DNA of 64,000 nucleotides from an uncultured Muribaculaceae bacterium. GTDB lineage: Bacteria > Bacteroidota > Bacteroidia > Bacteroidales > Muribaculaceae. The notes beneath the pieces were generated by a model. That model saw nothing but the letters and a program-made list of their open reading frames with translations. It was not told the DNA's origin and searched no databases. The DNA is taken from the NCBI GenBank assembly GCA_910578665.1, contig CAJTQU010000001.1, forward strand, positions 62,001 to 126,000, read 5' to 3'. Position 1 is the stretch's first letter. The number at the start of each line of letters is the position of its first letter. This document shows, in pieces, positions 41,795 to 51,019 of this stretch. The position numbers and the translations under genes are program-made.

Positions 41795-42810
41795 GACAGT
41801 GAGAGGATGAAGAGGATTATGTATGTGGCCTGTATGGCAAGTATGTATATGTATGTGCGCTTGAGACGCGATAGCTGGAAGTAGCGTGCCGCCTGGAATC
41901 CGAGGCAGAGCGCGAGTGTGGCCGTGTATGCCGTGATGTTGCCTAAGTCAAATAACATGTACCATATCATGGCGGCTCCCAGCAGGTTTATGAATGAGTG
42001 GTAGGCGCGCATCTTCACACCCATGGAGTTGGCACGGATGCTGTTTGCCAGCATAGCGGCTATGAGTATTACTGCCGTCGTGCCGTTGGTGGCCAGCAGC
42101 CATTTTAGCCCGTTTCCGGGTGTGAATCCGCTGAAGATGCTGGTCAGTTCCGGATATCGCAGTGATTCCGGAGGCAGCAGTCCCGAGCCGAGCATTATCC
42201 AGTAAGGAGCGGCGATTCCGAGTAAGGCTGCTGCGAATTCGCGAGGCCGGAATGATTTTAGGAATACGGCGCCCAGCATGAATATAGGCATAAGCAGCAG
42301 GCAGGCGTATTGTGTCATTGATCCCCATGACAGCAGGGAGAATATGGCGAATATGCCTTGCGAGGCGTTGCGGCGTCCGTACAGGTTGAACAGGATGTGG
42401 GTGCAGCCCAGTACGATGCACACCAGTATGGCTGAAGAGCTAAGATGTGAATCTGTCCACGGGTTTGCCCACATGGCTGTCATAAATACCGAGGCGTAGA
42501 GCATGCTTGTGCCCGGTATGAAGTTGAATCGCTTGTTGAGGGATATCATGCCCAGGCATGCCGTCCATCCGAGTATTATGTTGGCCGTGGCGGCCAGTAT
42601 CGGGGAGACTGTCCACTCGATTGGCGATGGCAGGCATATGCCGGATTGCGTATTGGCCGGTGTCACTGAACCGGAAAATACTGCCGAAAGCGCGCACATG
42701 ACAGTAGTGACCAGCAGTGTTACCGCCAGTCCCCCCTTGCCTGCAACGGCCCGGTTGAGGTGATTTCTCTCAAATTCTTGCAATGTATGTATGCCTTGTC
42801 CGGGGGACAC
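41791..42810 (-). CDS. Polytopic membrane protein, 339 aa
   Basis: The protein has about nine to ten hydrophobic segments (for example GGLAVTLLVTTVMCALSAVF, SMLYASVFMTAMWANPW, IFAIFSLLSWGSMTQYACLLLMPIFMLGAVFL) and short polar loops. No transporter or enzyme motif is recognisable. The start codon is a GTG at 42810; a TTG ten codons later is an alternative. It lies between purD and pdxB and overlaps pdxB by four bases, so it is part of the same transcript. Conservation of this context in Bacteroidales would be the main guide to function, which is unknown. Confidence 0.7.
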   Translation of the reverse strand: MSPGQGIHTLQEFERNHLNRAVAGKGGLAVTLLVTTVMCALSAVFSGSVTPANTQSGICLPSPIEWTVSPILAATANIILGWTACLGMISLNKRFNFIPGTSMLYASVFMTAMWANPWTDSHLSSSAILVCIVLGCTHILFNLYGRRNASQGIFAIFSLLSWGSMTQYACLLLMPIFMLGAVFLKSFRPREFAAALLGIAAPYWIMLGSGLLPPESLRYPELTSIFSGFTPGNGLKWLLATNGTTAVILIAAMLANSIRANSMGVKMRAYHSFINLLGAAMIWYMLFDLGNITAYTATLALCLGFQAARYFQLSRLKRTYIYILAIQATYIILFILSLS

Positions 42811-42852
42811 ACGTACGCGTATCCTCCGGATATTTTTGCAATTCTATGATAG

Positions 42853-44124
42853 TCAGTCGACCAGGTCGGTTGCAATGTCGCGGCGGAAGTATTTGCCCTC
42901 GAAGTCCACTTGTGCGGCTTCGGCTTTGGCCATAGCCGCGGCCTCGGCTATATCGGGTGCCAGGGCTACGAGAGCCATGACGCGTCCGCCGTCGGTGAGC
43001 ACGCGTCCCAGTGTGTCTCGACGGGTGCCGGCATGGAAACGGAGCACGTCGGCAGGGGTGTCCAGACCGGTAATCTCTTTCCCTTTTTCGTAGGTACCGG
43101 GATAGCCTTTTGATGTGAGCATGACGGCCACGGCGGCACGCGGATCTTCTTCCACCGGTTTAAGGGCCAGTGTCGAGTCGGCGATACCCTCGAATATCTC
43201 TACTATGTCTGAGGCCAGACGCGGCATTACGACCTCTGTCTCGGGGTCGCCCATACGTACATTGTATTCTATGACAAACGGGTTGCCCTCTACGTTCATA
43301 AGACCCAGGAAGATAAAACCCTTATAGTTTATCCCCTCCTCTTTCAGGCCTTTCAGGGTCGGTTCCACTATTTGTCTAGTAACTCTGTCCATGAATTCGT
43401 TGTCGGCAAAGGGCACCGGGCTGACAGCCCCCATTCCTCCGGTGTTGGGGCCGCAGTCCTTTTCCCCTACCCTTTTGTAGTCTTTGGCTACTGGCAGGAT
43501 CTTGTAATCCTCGCCGTCGGTCACAACAAATACGGAGCACTCGATGCCTGTCAGGAATTCTTCGATGACAACCGTGTCAGAAGCTCCTCCGAACATTCCG
43601 TCGAGCATATCGGCCAGCGTGTCTTTGGCGTCGGCCAGTGTCGGAGCTATTATCACACCCTTGCCGGCAGCCAGTCCGTCTGCCTTTAAGACGTACGGAG
43701 GCTGAAGGCTTTCAAGGAAGTGCATGCCCTGTTCGCGAGTCTCCTCGGTGACACTCATGAAACGTGCTGTGGGAATATGGTGGCGCACCATAAACTCTTT
43801 GGCAAACTCTTTGCTGCCCTCCAGACGCGCTCCTTCGCGGCACGGCCCTATGATTTTTACGGGATGTTCTTCAAAGAAGTCGGCAATCCCCTCAACCAGC
43901 GGATTTTCAGGGCCTACCACTATCATGTCGATGTCATGAGTGTCGACAAACTGCCTGACAGCCTCGAAGTCCATGGGGTTCAGTGGTACGTTTGTGCCGT
44001 ATGAGGCAGCATTGCCGGGAGCTACATACAGGTTGCCTAGACGTGGGCTCTGCGAAATTTTCCATGCCATGGCACATTCGCGGCCACCGGAGCCCAGCAG
44101 GAGAATGTTGATAATATCTTTCAT
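42853..44124 (-). CDS. purD: Phosphoribosylamine-glycine ligase (GARS)
   Basis: PurD joins glycine to phosphoribosylamine with ATP, the second step of purine synthesis. The 423-residue ATP-grasp protein has the N-terminal ILLLGSGGRECAMAWKI, NPLVEGIADFF, ADGLAAGKGVIIAP (ATP-binding), LTGIECSVFVVTDGED and EYNVRMGDPETEVVMPRL (Mg-binding signature), all in the standard order. It follows the rRNA methyltransferase gene by 11 bases and precedes the membrane protein by about 40. Confidence 0.96.
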   Translation of the reverse strand: MKDIINILLLGSGGRECAMAWKISQSPRLGNLYVAPGNAASYGTNVPLNPMDFEAVRQFVDTHDIDMIVVGPENPLVEGIADFFEEHPVKIIGPCREGARLEGSKEFAKEFMVRHHIPTARFMSVTEETREQGMHFLESLQPPYVLKADGLAAGKGVIIAPTLADAKDTLADMLDGMFGGASDTVVIEEFLTGIECSVFVVTDGEDYKILPVAKDYKRVGEKDCGPNTGGMGAVSPVPFADNEFMDRVTRQIVEPTLKGLKEEGINYKGFIFLGLMNVEGNPFVIEYNVRMGDPETEVVMPRLASDIVEIFEGIADSTLALKPVEEDPRAAVAVMLTSKGYPGTYEKGKEITGLDTPADVLRFHAGTRRDTLGRVLTDGGRVMALVALAPDIAEAAAMAKAEAAQVDFEGKYFRRDIATDLVD

Positions 44125-44135
44125 GAGATTGCAGG

Positions 44136-45845
44136 TTATTCTTCAGTTTTATTTTTTTTCCAGCCCTTGCGAGACCGCATTGCTGTGCCTGTCGGAGCGA
44201 AGCGTGTTTCACGTTCCGGGGCTATTGACGGAGTCTTTGCTGCAAAAGCCTTTGGTGCCGACTGTTGTGGTCTGCGGTTATCTGAGCGGCTATATCCGGA
44301 CTCCTGTCTGTCTCCGCGTTTGAAGTTGTCTTTACGCTTGAATCCGTCCGCACGTGCCGGTTTGTCCCTGTCGCGGAACTCTCTGTCGCGGAATCTGCCG
44401 TCCGCGCGTGCCGGTTTGTCTCTGTCGCGGAACTCTCTGTCGCGGAATCTGCTGTCCGTGCGTGCCGGTTTGTCTCTGTCGCGGAACTCTCTGTCACGGA
44501 ATTTGCCGTCTGTGCGTGCCGGATTTTCGCGGCGGTCTTTCTTGAATTCGCGACGTTCGTGGTCACGACGTTTGTCGGAAAATTTGTCATGTGAGGCAAA
44601 TTTGCGTGTTTCCCTGCGCCATTCTTCGTCTGAGGCACGGTGTACCTTGGGTTTGGATTCGCGTTGGAAATCAGTGTTTGCCACACTTCCTCCGGCAGTT
44701 TTGAAATCTACATAAGAACCTTCAAATAAGACATATTCGCGCAACTGGCACTCCAGAGCTCCGTTCAAAATCGGGAAATTGACACTGCTCTTAAGCCCTA
44801 TTTCGCGGAAATGCTCGTCACGGTATCCCAGGATCCAGGCGTGGTATCCTTTGAAATATTTCTTGAGAGTGTTGCCAAGCTGTTTGTAGAGACCTTCTAA
44901 GTCACCCGGGCGCAGACGTTCGCCGTAAGGGGGATTGGTGATCATTATACCTTCGAACGGAGGCTCTGTCCATTCGGCAAACGGTTTGCATTCGATTTCG
45001 ACAATATCGTCCACACCGGCGGCCTTGACATTTTCCTGGGCCTTGGCTACTGCTTCGCGCGCTATGTCGCCGCCATAGATGCGGCATGACGGCACTCGCT
45101 CGCGGCTGTCGTCATTGTATAGTTCTTCAAACATTTCGCGGTCGAAGTCCGGCCATGTTTCAAATGCGTAGTGCTGGCGGAAAACTCCGGGATTGACGTT
45201 GGAAGCTATCAGGGCGGCCTCTATCAGGAATGTTCCCGAACCGCACATTGGGTCGATAAAGTCGCAGTCACCACGCCATCCTGTCTTAAGGATGATGCCG
45301 GCTGCCAGAACTTCGTTTACCGGGGCCTCGGTCTGTGCCACACGGTATCCGCGGCGGTTGAGCGGTTCGCCCGAAGAGTCGAGCGATATGGTAACCCTGC
45401 TTTCCGAGATATGGACGTTCAGCTGCAGGTCGGCGCCTGTGAGGCGTATAGAGGGACGCCGCTGGTACTTGTCATTGAAATAGTCGGCAATACCGTCTTT
45501 GACACGGTAGGTGACGAATTTGGAGTGTGGGAATTCGGCACTGTTCACAGTGGAGTCGATGGCAAATGTCTGGTCAGGAGACAGATACTGGTCCCATTCG
45601 AAGTCTCGCACGAAATCATAAAGTTCGTCGGGGTCTGAGGCGGTGAATTTGGCTATCGGCTTGAGCACGCGCAGAGCGGTGCGCAGACACAGATTGGCCT
45701 TATAAAGCATGCACTTGTCGCCCTGGAACGATACCATGCGCCGGCCTGTCTCTACGTTTTCGGCTCCTAAGTCAATCAGCTCGTCGCGGAGCACATCTTC
45801 AAGACCTTGGAAGGTCTTTGCCACCATTTCAAATTTCGTATTCAC
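44136..45845 (-). CDS. rlmL: THUMP-domain 23S rRNA (guanine-N2)-methyltransferase (RlmL N-half type) with a basic repeat tail
   Basis: Residues 1-about 160 are a ferredoxin-like plus THUMP RNA-binding region (FEMVAKTFQGLEDVLRDEL, AVRVLKP...). About 165-385 is a Rossmann methyltransferase with FIDPMCGSGTFLIEAALIA (SAM) and the catalytic IMITNPPYGERL, corresponding to the m2G2445 (RlmL) half of E. coli RlmKL; the RlmK half is absent. From about 395 the protein is a low-complexity, highly charged tail containing three nearly perfect 18-residue repeats of the form RFRDREFRDRDKPARADG. The tail may bind rRNA non-specifically. purD follows 11 bases later. Confidence 0.85.
   Translation of the reverse strand: MNTKFEMVAKTFQGLEDVLRDELIDLGAENVETGRRMVSFQGDKCMLYKANLCLRTALRVLKPIAKFTASDPDELYDFVRDFEWDQYLSPDQTFAIDSTVNSAEFPHSKFVTYRVKDGIADYFNDKYQRRPSIRLTGADLQLNVHISESRVTISLDSSGEPLNRRGYRVAQTEAPVNEVLAAGIILKTGWRGDCDFIDPMCGSGTFLIEAALIASNVNPGVFRQHYAFETWPDFDREMFEELYNDDSRERVPSCRIYGGDIAREAVAKAQENVKAAGVDDIVEIECKPFAEWTEPPFEGIMITNPPYGERLRPGDLEGLYKQLGNTLKKYFKGYHAWILGYRDEHFREIGLKSSVNFPILNGALECQLREYVLFEGSYVDFKTAGGSVANTDFQRESKPKVHRASDEEWRRETRKFASHDKFSDKRRDHERREFKKDRRENPARTDGKFRDREFRDRDKPARTDSRFRDREFRDRDKPARADGRFRDREFRDRDKPARADGFKRKDNFKRGDRQESGYSRSDNRRPQQSAPKAFAAKTPSIAPERETRFAPTGTAMRSRKGWKKNKTEE
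44350..44513. repeat. Tandem 54-base repeat inside the rRNA methyltransferase gene
   Basis: Three consecutive, nearly identical 54-base units encode the 18-residue RFRDREFRDRDKPARxD repeat. Each unit itself contains an internal near-duplication (RDREF/RDRD). Length changes are expected to stay in frame because the unit is a multiple of three. Confidence 0.85.
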
Positions 45846-45910
45846 GGATAATGAAGTGTATATCAGATATATATGTGAAGTAAATATTCTTTGGGAATAG
45901 GGGAGAGGTG

Positions 45911-47287
45911 TCAGAAGACTATACGGTTGGCGCTGGCTGGCGGCGTTTCGGTCCTGGGTGTTTCCCGGGCTTGCTGTGTGCCGTTGTTGAGCGAGCGCAG
46001 TTTTTCAGTCAGGTGTATGTCGCGCGAATAAGTGGGAATCTTTTCAAAGAGAGAGATCACTTCGTCGTCATCAAACTGTGCCGGCCTGAGAACCACGTAT
46101 TTGGCTCTGGCCATTTCCTGGTTGTGGGCCGTGAGTTTGCCTTCGCCGTATTCCTTGGTTATGCGCTCGTTGATGGTCTCTGTAGACATATTTTCCCGTT
46201 CCTTCTCCCGTGTGTCGGTTCCGTTTTCCGGACGGGCCGGGAATGTTATCACGTTTTCCTCTTTTTTCTTATCATCATCGCCTTTTTTGTTATCGGTGAT
46301 CGATATGTCGAATCCGGATGCAAGAATCGTGATTTTTACTTTTTCGCCGAGAGTGTCATCCCAGCACGCACCCCACTTGATACCGATATTTTTTGACAAA
46401 TTGGCGCTGAACTGCGTGATTTCGTCCATCTCGGCCATAGTTACCACGTGTTGCGCATTGGGGTTGCAGTAGAGATAGAAGAGCAGTCTTTTGGACGAAC
46501 GTATGTCAGAATTGCGCAGCAGCGGTGAATTAAGGGCGTCCTGTATGGCCTTTGTCACTCGGTGTTCGCCCTCGCCGTAGCCGGTGGAAATGACGGCTGT
46601 AGATGATTTCTGCAGCGTGGTCTTGACATCGTTGTAGTCGGCATTGATGTATCCCTCGGTATTGATGATCTGGGCTATGGACATCGTAGCGTTGGCCAGA
46701 GTGTCGTCTGCTTTTGAGAAAGCGTTTATTAGCGTCAGGTCTTTGTATATTTCCGTCAGTCTCTCATTGTTGATTATCAGCAGCGAGTCGACATGCTTGC
46801 GCATCTCTTCGGCACCTTCCAGTGCTTTGATTATCTTGCGTTGTCCTTCGAAGAAGAACGGGATGGTCACTATGCCTATGGTCAGCATGCCGGCTTCTTT
46901 GGCTATGGCTGCCACCACGGGGCCGGCTCCTGTGCCGGTTCCGCCACCCATACCGGCTGTGATAAACACCATCTTGGTATCATCGGCCAGCACCGAGCGT
47001 ATGGCGTCGGCAGACATTTCGGCCGCCTGCCGTCCCTTTACAGGGTCGTCGCCTGCTCCGAGACCTTCGTCTCCCAGGAGGATCTTGGTGGGCACCGACA
47101 GTTTGCGTATGGCCTGCTTGTCGGTGTTGCATACCATGAACGTCACATTGTCTATGCCCTGTGAATACAGGTAGTCCACGGCGTTGCCGCCGCCGCCGCC
47201 CACGCCGATTACTTTGATGATGGGGGGGATGGCAGACTCTTCTTCGGTAAATACCGAGGGGTCGGATATGTTGTAGTTTTCAGACAT
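45911..47287 (-). CDS. ftsZ: Cell division protein FtsZ
   Basis: FtsZ is the tubulin-like GTPase that forms the division ring. The 458-residue protein has IGVGGGGGNAVDYL (27-40), the tubulin signature GGGTGTG (114-120), NNERLTEIYKDLTL and the T7-loop NADYNDVKTTL with catalytic Asp. After the core (about 330) there is a long charged linker and the C-terminal stretch IPTYSRDIHLTEKLRSL that probably binds FtsA. The extended C-terminus (about 120 residues) is usual for Bacteroidetes. It is the last gene of the dcw operon on this strand. Confidence 0.97.
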   Translation of the reverse strand: MSENYNISDPSVFTEEESAIPPIIKVIGVGGGGGNAVDYLYSQGIDNVTFMVCNTDKQAIRKLSVPTKILLGDEGLGAGDDPVKGRQAAEMSADAIRSVLADDTKMVFITAGMGGGTGTGAGPVVAAIAKEAGMLTIGIVTIPFFFEGQRKIIKALEGAEEMRKHVDSLLIINNERLTEIYKDLTLINAFSKADDTLANATMSIAQIINTEGYINADYNDVKTTLQKSSTAVISTGYGEGEHRVTKAIQDALNSPLLRNSDIRSSKRLLFYLYCNPNAQHVVTMAEMDEITQFSANLSKNIGIKWGACWDDTLGEKVKITILASGFDISITDNKKGDDDKKKEENVITFPARPENGTDTREKERENMSTETINERITKEYGEGKLTAHNQEMARAKYVVLRPAQFDDDEVISLFEKIPTYSRDIHLTEKLRSLNNGTQQARETPRTETPPASANRIVF

Positions 47288-47317
47288 TTTTCTTAGGGTG
47301 TATTAGGATGAGAGGTA

Positions 47318-48661
47318 TCAGTCTATTTCGGTATCGCCGTCGTCATCCTTGGTGTTAGGGATGATGTTTGACAATGCATTCTGTATTCTGGATAGGAATC
47401 CGTTGCGTCTAGGGTGGTTGTTGTGGCGCATGCGCAGCCTGCGGTTTTCGCTGTGGCGTTCCTCCTGTTCTTCATAGACATATTCAGTGTCGGGCAGTTC
47501 CTCTCGATGGGGTATTTCGAGGCATTCCGGAGCATCAGGCCGTAGTCCGGCGCTCATTATGCTTACTACCTCTATGGTCTCGTATGTCGGGGCCTTGGTG
47601 TCTTCCAGAGTGACCGACTGGGGCAGCGCGCCGCGTCGCACGTTGAGACTGCTCTGGCGGTGCAGCAGCTCGCCCATACGGTTGAGGTTGAATCCGCCGC
47701 CCACGGTGATAATGCCTCCGGGCAGCTGCTTGTTGGTTATGCCGGCATAATTTATCTGCTCTATGATGTTGGCCACAATTTCTTCGCTTCGAGCCACTAT
47801 CAGGTTTGCCACATCGGAATAACGCACGCCGTTGACGTTTATGCTCGATGAGTTTTCGCCGGGTATGGCGTTGCCTTGGTTTGTCTTAATTTCCTCGGCA
47901 TACTTCTCTAGCATGTTGAGGCTTGTTATGTCGCGCGTTATGTTTTGCGAGCCCATCGGTAGCACGGCCAGGTAGTGCAGGGCGCCGTTCTGGTATATGG
48001 AGACAGTGGTGGTCTGCGCACCCATATCTGCCAGCATACATCCCAGGCGGCGTTCGTCAGGCGAGAGGGCGAGTGAGCCCACGGCCAGCGGTGTGATTAC
48101 GATCTCGGCTATGTCCAGGCCTACCTTGTCTTTGATAACCCTGCGCAGATGTTTGGTGAGCAGGGGTCTTGCAGCGATTATCTGGAATATTACCCGTAGG
48201 TTGGAGCCGAAGTTGCCCACCGGCGACTTGGTCTCTGTCTTGTTTATAAAGTAAGTGCAGGGTATGGCGTCGATTACTTCCAGTGACGAATCTATGTTGC
48301 TCCTGCGTGCCTCCTCGCGGATATTGGCCAGTAATTCTTCTGTGATTTCGGTATCTTCGGGCAGGTTACGTGTTATTTCGCGCGGTATATTCCGCAACGA
48401 GCGTCCCGACAATCCCACGTACAGACGCTGGATTTTGCGCGGAGCGACACCTGCGCGCGCTTCCAGCCTTGATATGATAGATGCTATAGTCGACGCTGTT
48501 TCTTCTACGTTATGGATTATGCCGTGGTACACGCATTCCACGATGGGTTCTTGCTCTACGGCTATTACGTCGAGCTTGCCCTGCGCGTTGGCGCGTCCTA
48601 CGGCGCCTATTATCTTGGAGCTGCATATTTCGATGGCAGCTATATATTTTTCCTGGCTCAT
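47318..48661 (-). CDS. ftsA: Cell division protein FtsA
   Basis: FtsA is the actin-like protein that tethers FtsZ to the membrane. The 447-residue protein has the N-terminal AAIEICSSKIIGAVG, the SHS2-type 1C domain, LADMGAQTTTVSIYQNGAL (phosphate 2) and LPGGIITVGGGFNLNRMGEL (adenosine motif). The C-terminus (NGFLSRIQNALSNIIPNTKDDD) contains an amphipathic stretch typical of the membrane-targeting sequence, followed by an acidic tail. It lies 30 bases upstream of ftsZ. Confidence 0.95.
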   Translation of the reverse strand: MSQEKYIAAIEICSSKIIGAVGRANAQGKLDVIAVEQEPIVECVYHGIIHNVEETASTIASIISRLEARAGVAPRKIQRLYVGLSGRSLRNIPREITRNLPEDTEITEELLANIREEARRSNIDSSLEVIDAIPCTYFINKTETKSPVGNFGSNLRVIFQIIAARPLLTKHLRRVIKDKVGLDIAEIVITPLAVGSLALSPDERRLGCMLADMGAQTTTVSIYQNGALHYLAVLPMGSQNITRDITSLNMLEKYAEEIKTNQGNAIPGENSSSINVNGVRYSDVANLIVARSEEIVANIIEQINYAGITNKQLPGGIITVGGGFNLNRMGELLHRQSSLNVRRGALPQSVTLEDTKAPTYETIEVVSIMSAGLRPDAPECLEIPHREELPDTEYVYEEQEERHSENRRLRMRHNNHPRRNGFLSRIQNALSNIIPNTKDDDGDTEID

Positions 48662-48730
48662 TTCGTGTTCAGTGGTGCAGAGGGGAATGTGTATGTTGTG
48701 TTCAAAAAGAATCTCGGGATAACGTGGGTG

Positions 48731-49603
48731 TCAGCCTGGCTGCCGCGAGCCTTTTCGGGGCGGTATGCCGGGCGGATTTTCTGTCATGGTCTGTGCGTCA
48801 AGAGCTTCCTCTTCGGGGTCTATATCCTCGGAATCGTCCACAAAATTGTGGGGCAGGGTAGTCTTGTCGGCCCTGGTGGCCACGATCTGTCCTTTGAATT
48901 TAAGAGATATTGTATCGTAAGTGTTCCAGCCCTTGTATGGCATCACCTTGCGGTACATGAGTAAGAGGTTTGCAAATTTTTCGGCCAGACGTGTGGTGTC
49001 GCCCAGATTGATGACATGTCCGCGTATGCGCGGTATGAGTATTATGTTTGACGGCGAGCGGTATTCCACCATGGTAATCAGGTCGCGCAGCAACGTGTCG
49101 GAGGCTATATGGCGTGTGACCGGCAGCACGCCTGATGCCGGCATCCGCCTGGTGAAGTTACCTCTGACCACCGGCAGGTCTGCAAAATATTCCGCATGGG
49201 CATCCAGGCGCTTGCCGTCTTTGTTTATGTAGTAAGTGCCTGTAGATGAAAATATACGGGCTTCGGGTATCATTGGCACTACCTTTACGAGCAGTTTGCC
49301 TGTGCCTGTACGTACTACCTCGACATGTTCGAAATTGTTGACACATGCCAGCATGCGTTCCAGTGAGTCTGTGTCAATGGCCGATAGCGGCATGCGGCTG
49401 AACCTCGCCGGCAGGCTTCCTAATTCGCGTTTCACGGCCCCGGGTGTTAGAAATGACACTGCCGCAGTGTCTTCGGAATCAATTATGATTTCGATATCCG
49501 ATCCGGTCCTGTGTCGCACAGCAGAGTCGGCAAACGCTGCCATGAGCACAGCGTAAGCCAGCAATGCAATTAGTATCAGCCATTTGGCAAGAGGTCGCGA
49601 CAT
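48731..49603 (-). CDS. ftsQ: Cell division protein FtsQ
   Basis: The 290-residue protein has one N-terminal membrane segment (KWLILIALLAYAVLMAAFA), a POTRA-like domain (DIEIIIDSEDTAAVSFLTPGAVKREL) and the FtsQ beta-domain (YYINKDGKRLDAHAEYFADLPVVRG... GWNTYDTISLKFKGQIVA). Its place between murC and ftsA is the usual one for FtsQ in Bacteroidetes. FtsQ connects the cytoplasmic and periplasmic divisome halves through FtsL/FtsB. No ddl gene lies between murC and ftsQ. Confidence 0.88.
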   Translation of the reverse strand: MSRPLAKWLILIALLAYAVLMAAFADSAVRHRTGSDIEIIIDSEDTAAVSFLTPGAVKRELGSLPARFSRMPLSAIDTDSLERMLACVNNFEHVEVVRTGTGKLLVKVVPMIPEARIFSSTGTYYINKDGKRLDAHAEYFADLPVVRGNFTRRMPASGVLPVTRHIASDTLLRDLITMVEYRSPSNIILIPRIRGHVINLGDTTRLAEKFANLLLMYRKVMPYKGWNTYDTISLKFKGQIVATRADKTTLPHNFVDDSEDIDPEEEALDAQTMTENPPGIPPRKGSRQPG

Positions 49604-49621
49604 GTTTGTTGACTGTACGGA

Positions 49622-51019
49622 TTACGATTGTTTTTCCAACAGGATACGTTTGATGTCGGGAAGCAGCACGTTGATGTCGGCCGCACCCAGCGTCATTAAG
49701 ATGTCAAAGTTAGTATTTTTTACGAAATTGAGCAAATCTTTTCGGCAGATGAGCTGTTTTTTCGGTGCTTTTACATCTTTGAGGATTATTTCTGAGGTGA
49801 CACCGGCTATAGGCAGTTCGCGTGCCGGGTAAATTTCGCATAACACGACCTGGTCGGCCAGCGACAGAGCGCTGGCAAATCCCGGTGCGAAGTCGCGTGT
49901 GCGTGTGTATAGATGCGGCTGGAACACAACGGTCAGCCTGTGGTCGGGGTAGAGGGCCTTTACACCGCGTATGGAGGCCTCTATCTCGGCCGGCGAATGT
50001 GCGTAGTCGTCGATAAGCACTGTGCCGTGGCCTCCCGGATGGTCTTCGGGGCGGAGCCATATTTCAAAACGGCGTTGCGGACCCATAAAGGTGCGTATGC
50101 CCTCGCGGCATTCTCCAGGCGTGGCACCGGCCAGCAGCGCTGCCGCTATAGCGCCTACGGCATTGTCTATGTTGATTTCTACGGGCACGCCGAGTTCTAT
50201 ATTATCAATTACAAATCCCCCGGGACCGTGGAAGTCGAAATACAGGCGGCCTGGGGTATGCCGCACGTTGGCGGCATGGTAGTCGGCAGTGGGGTCGGTA
50301 GCCGAATAAGTGAGCGTAGTCACATGTTCCCCGGTACGGGGACGTAGTTTGAGACCTGTGTGAAGCAGCAGGAATCCTCCTGGTTTCACCAGTGAGGTGA
50401 AATGTGCGAATCCCTCGAGGTATCCAGCTTCATCGCCGTATATGTCGAGATGGTCAGGATCGGTGCTGGTGACTATGGCTATGTGGGGAGAAAGGTGGTG
50501 GAACGAACGGTCGTACTCATCGGCCTCGATCACCGAATAGGGCGAAGTAGCTGACAGCAGCAGGTTTGTGTCATAATTGCGCAGGATGCCGCCGAGAAAG
50601 GCGTTGCATCCCGTGTGGCCGGAGTGAAGTATGTGGGCGGCCATTGAGCTGGTGGTGGTCTTGCCGTGTGACCCGGCTACGCATATGCCTTTGGTCTGCC
50701 GTGTGATCCGGCCTAGCAGCGCGGCCCTCTTTATCACGTTGAAGCCGTTTGTGCGGAAGTAGGAGAGTATGGCGTTGTCGTCAGGCACGGCCGGAGTATA
50801 TACCACCAGAGTGCTGTCCTTGTCCCTGAAATGACTGGGTATGCATTCGGCGCAGTCGGTATATGTAACCTCGGCGCCCTCTTTTTCCAGGGCTTTTGTC
50901 AGAGCCGAGGAGGTGCGGTCGTAGCCGGCCACACAGGCGTTTCGGCTGAGGTAGTAGCGAGCCAGGTTGGCCATGCCTATTCCTCCTATTCCCACGAAAT
51001 ATACATTGTTTTCGGTCAT
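49622..51019 (-). CDS. murC: UDP-N-acetylmuramate-L-alanine ligase
   Basis: MurC adds L-Ala to UDP-MurNAc. The 465-residue protein has YFVGIGGIGMANLARY (7-22), the Mur ligase P-loop AGSHGKTTTSS (115-125), VIEADEYDRSFHHLSP and DDYAHSPAEIEAS, which are the MurC-specific forms. Its start overlaps the murG stop by four bases (ATGA). ftsQ follows 18 bases later. Confidence 0.96.
   Translation of the reverse strand: MTENNVYFVGIGGIGMANLARYYLSRNACVAGYDRTSSALTKALEKEGAEVTYTDCAECIPSHFRDKDSTLVVYTPAVPDDNAILSYFRTNGFNVIKRAALLGRITRQTKGICVAGSHGKTTTSSMAAHILHSGHTGCNAFLGGILRNYDTNLLLSATSPYSVIEADEYDRSFHHLSPHIAIVTSTDPDHLDIYGDEAGYLEGFAHFTSLVKPGGFLLLHTGLKLRPRTGEHVTTLTYSATDPTADYHAANVRHTPGRLYFDFHGPGGFVIDNIELGVPVEINIDNAVGAIAAALLAGATPGECREGIRTFMGPQRRFEIWLRPEDHPGGHGTVLIDDYAHSPAEIEASIRGVKALYPDHRLTVVFQPHLYTRTRDFAPGFASALSLADQVVLCEIYPARELPIAGVTSEIILKDVKAPKKQLICRKDLLNFVKNTNFDILMTLGAADINVLLPDIKRILLEKQS

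Noticed and set aside
42811..42827. Second alternating purine-pyrimidine stretch between purD and the membrane protein
   Set aside because: Only about 16 bases long, near chance expectation in this composition, and not placed at a promoter.
44340..44520. Short regular repeats resembling a CRISPR array
   Set aside because: Units are adjacent with no spacers, lie within a coding frame and translate to an 18-residue repeat.
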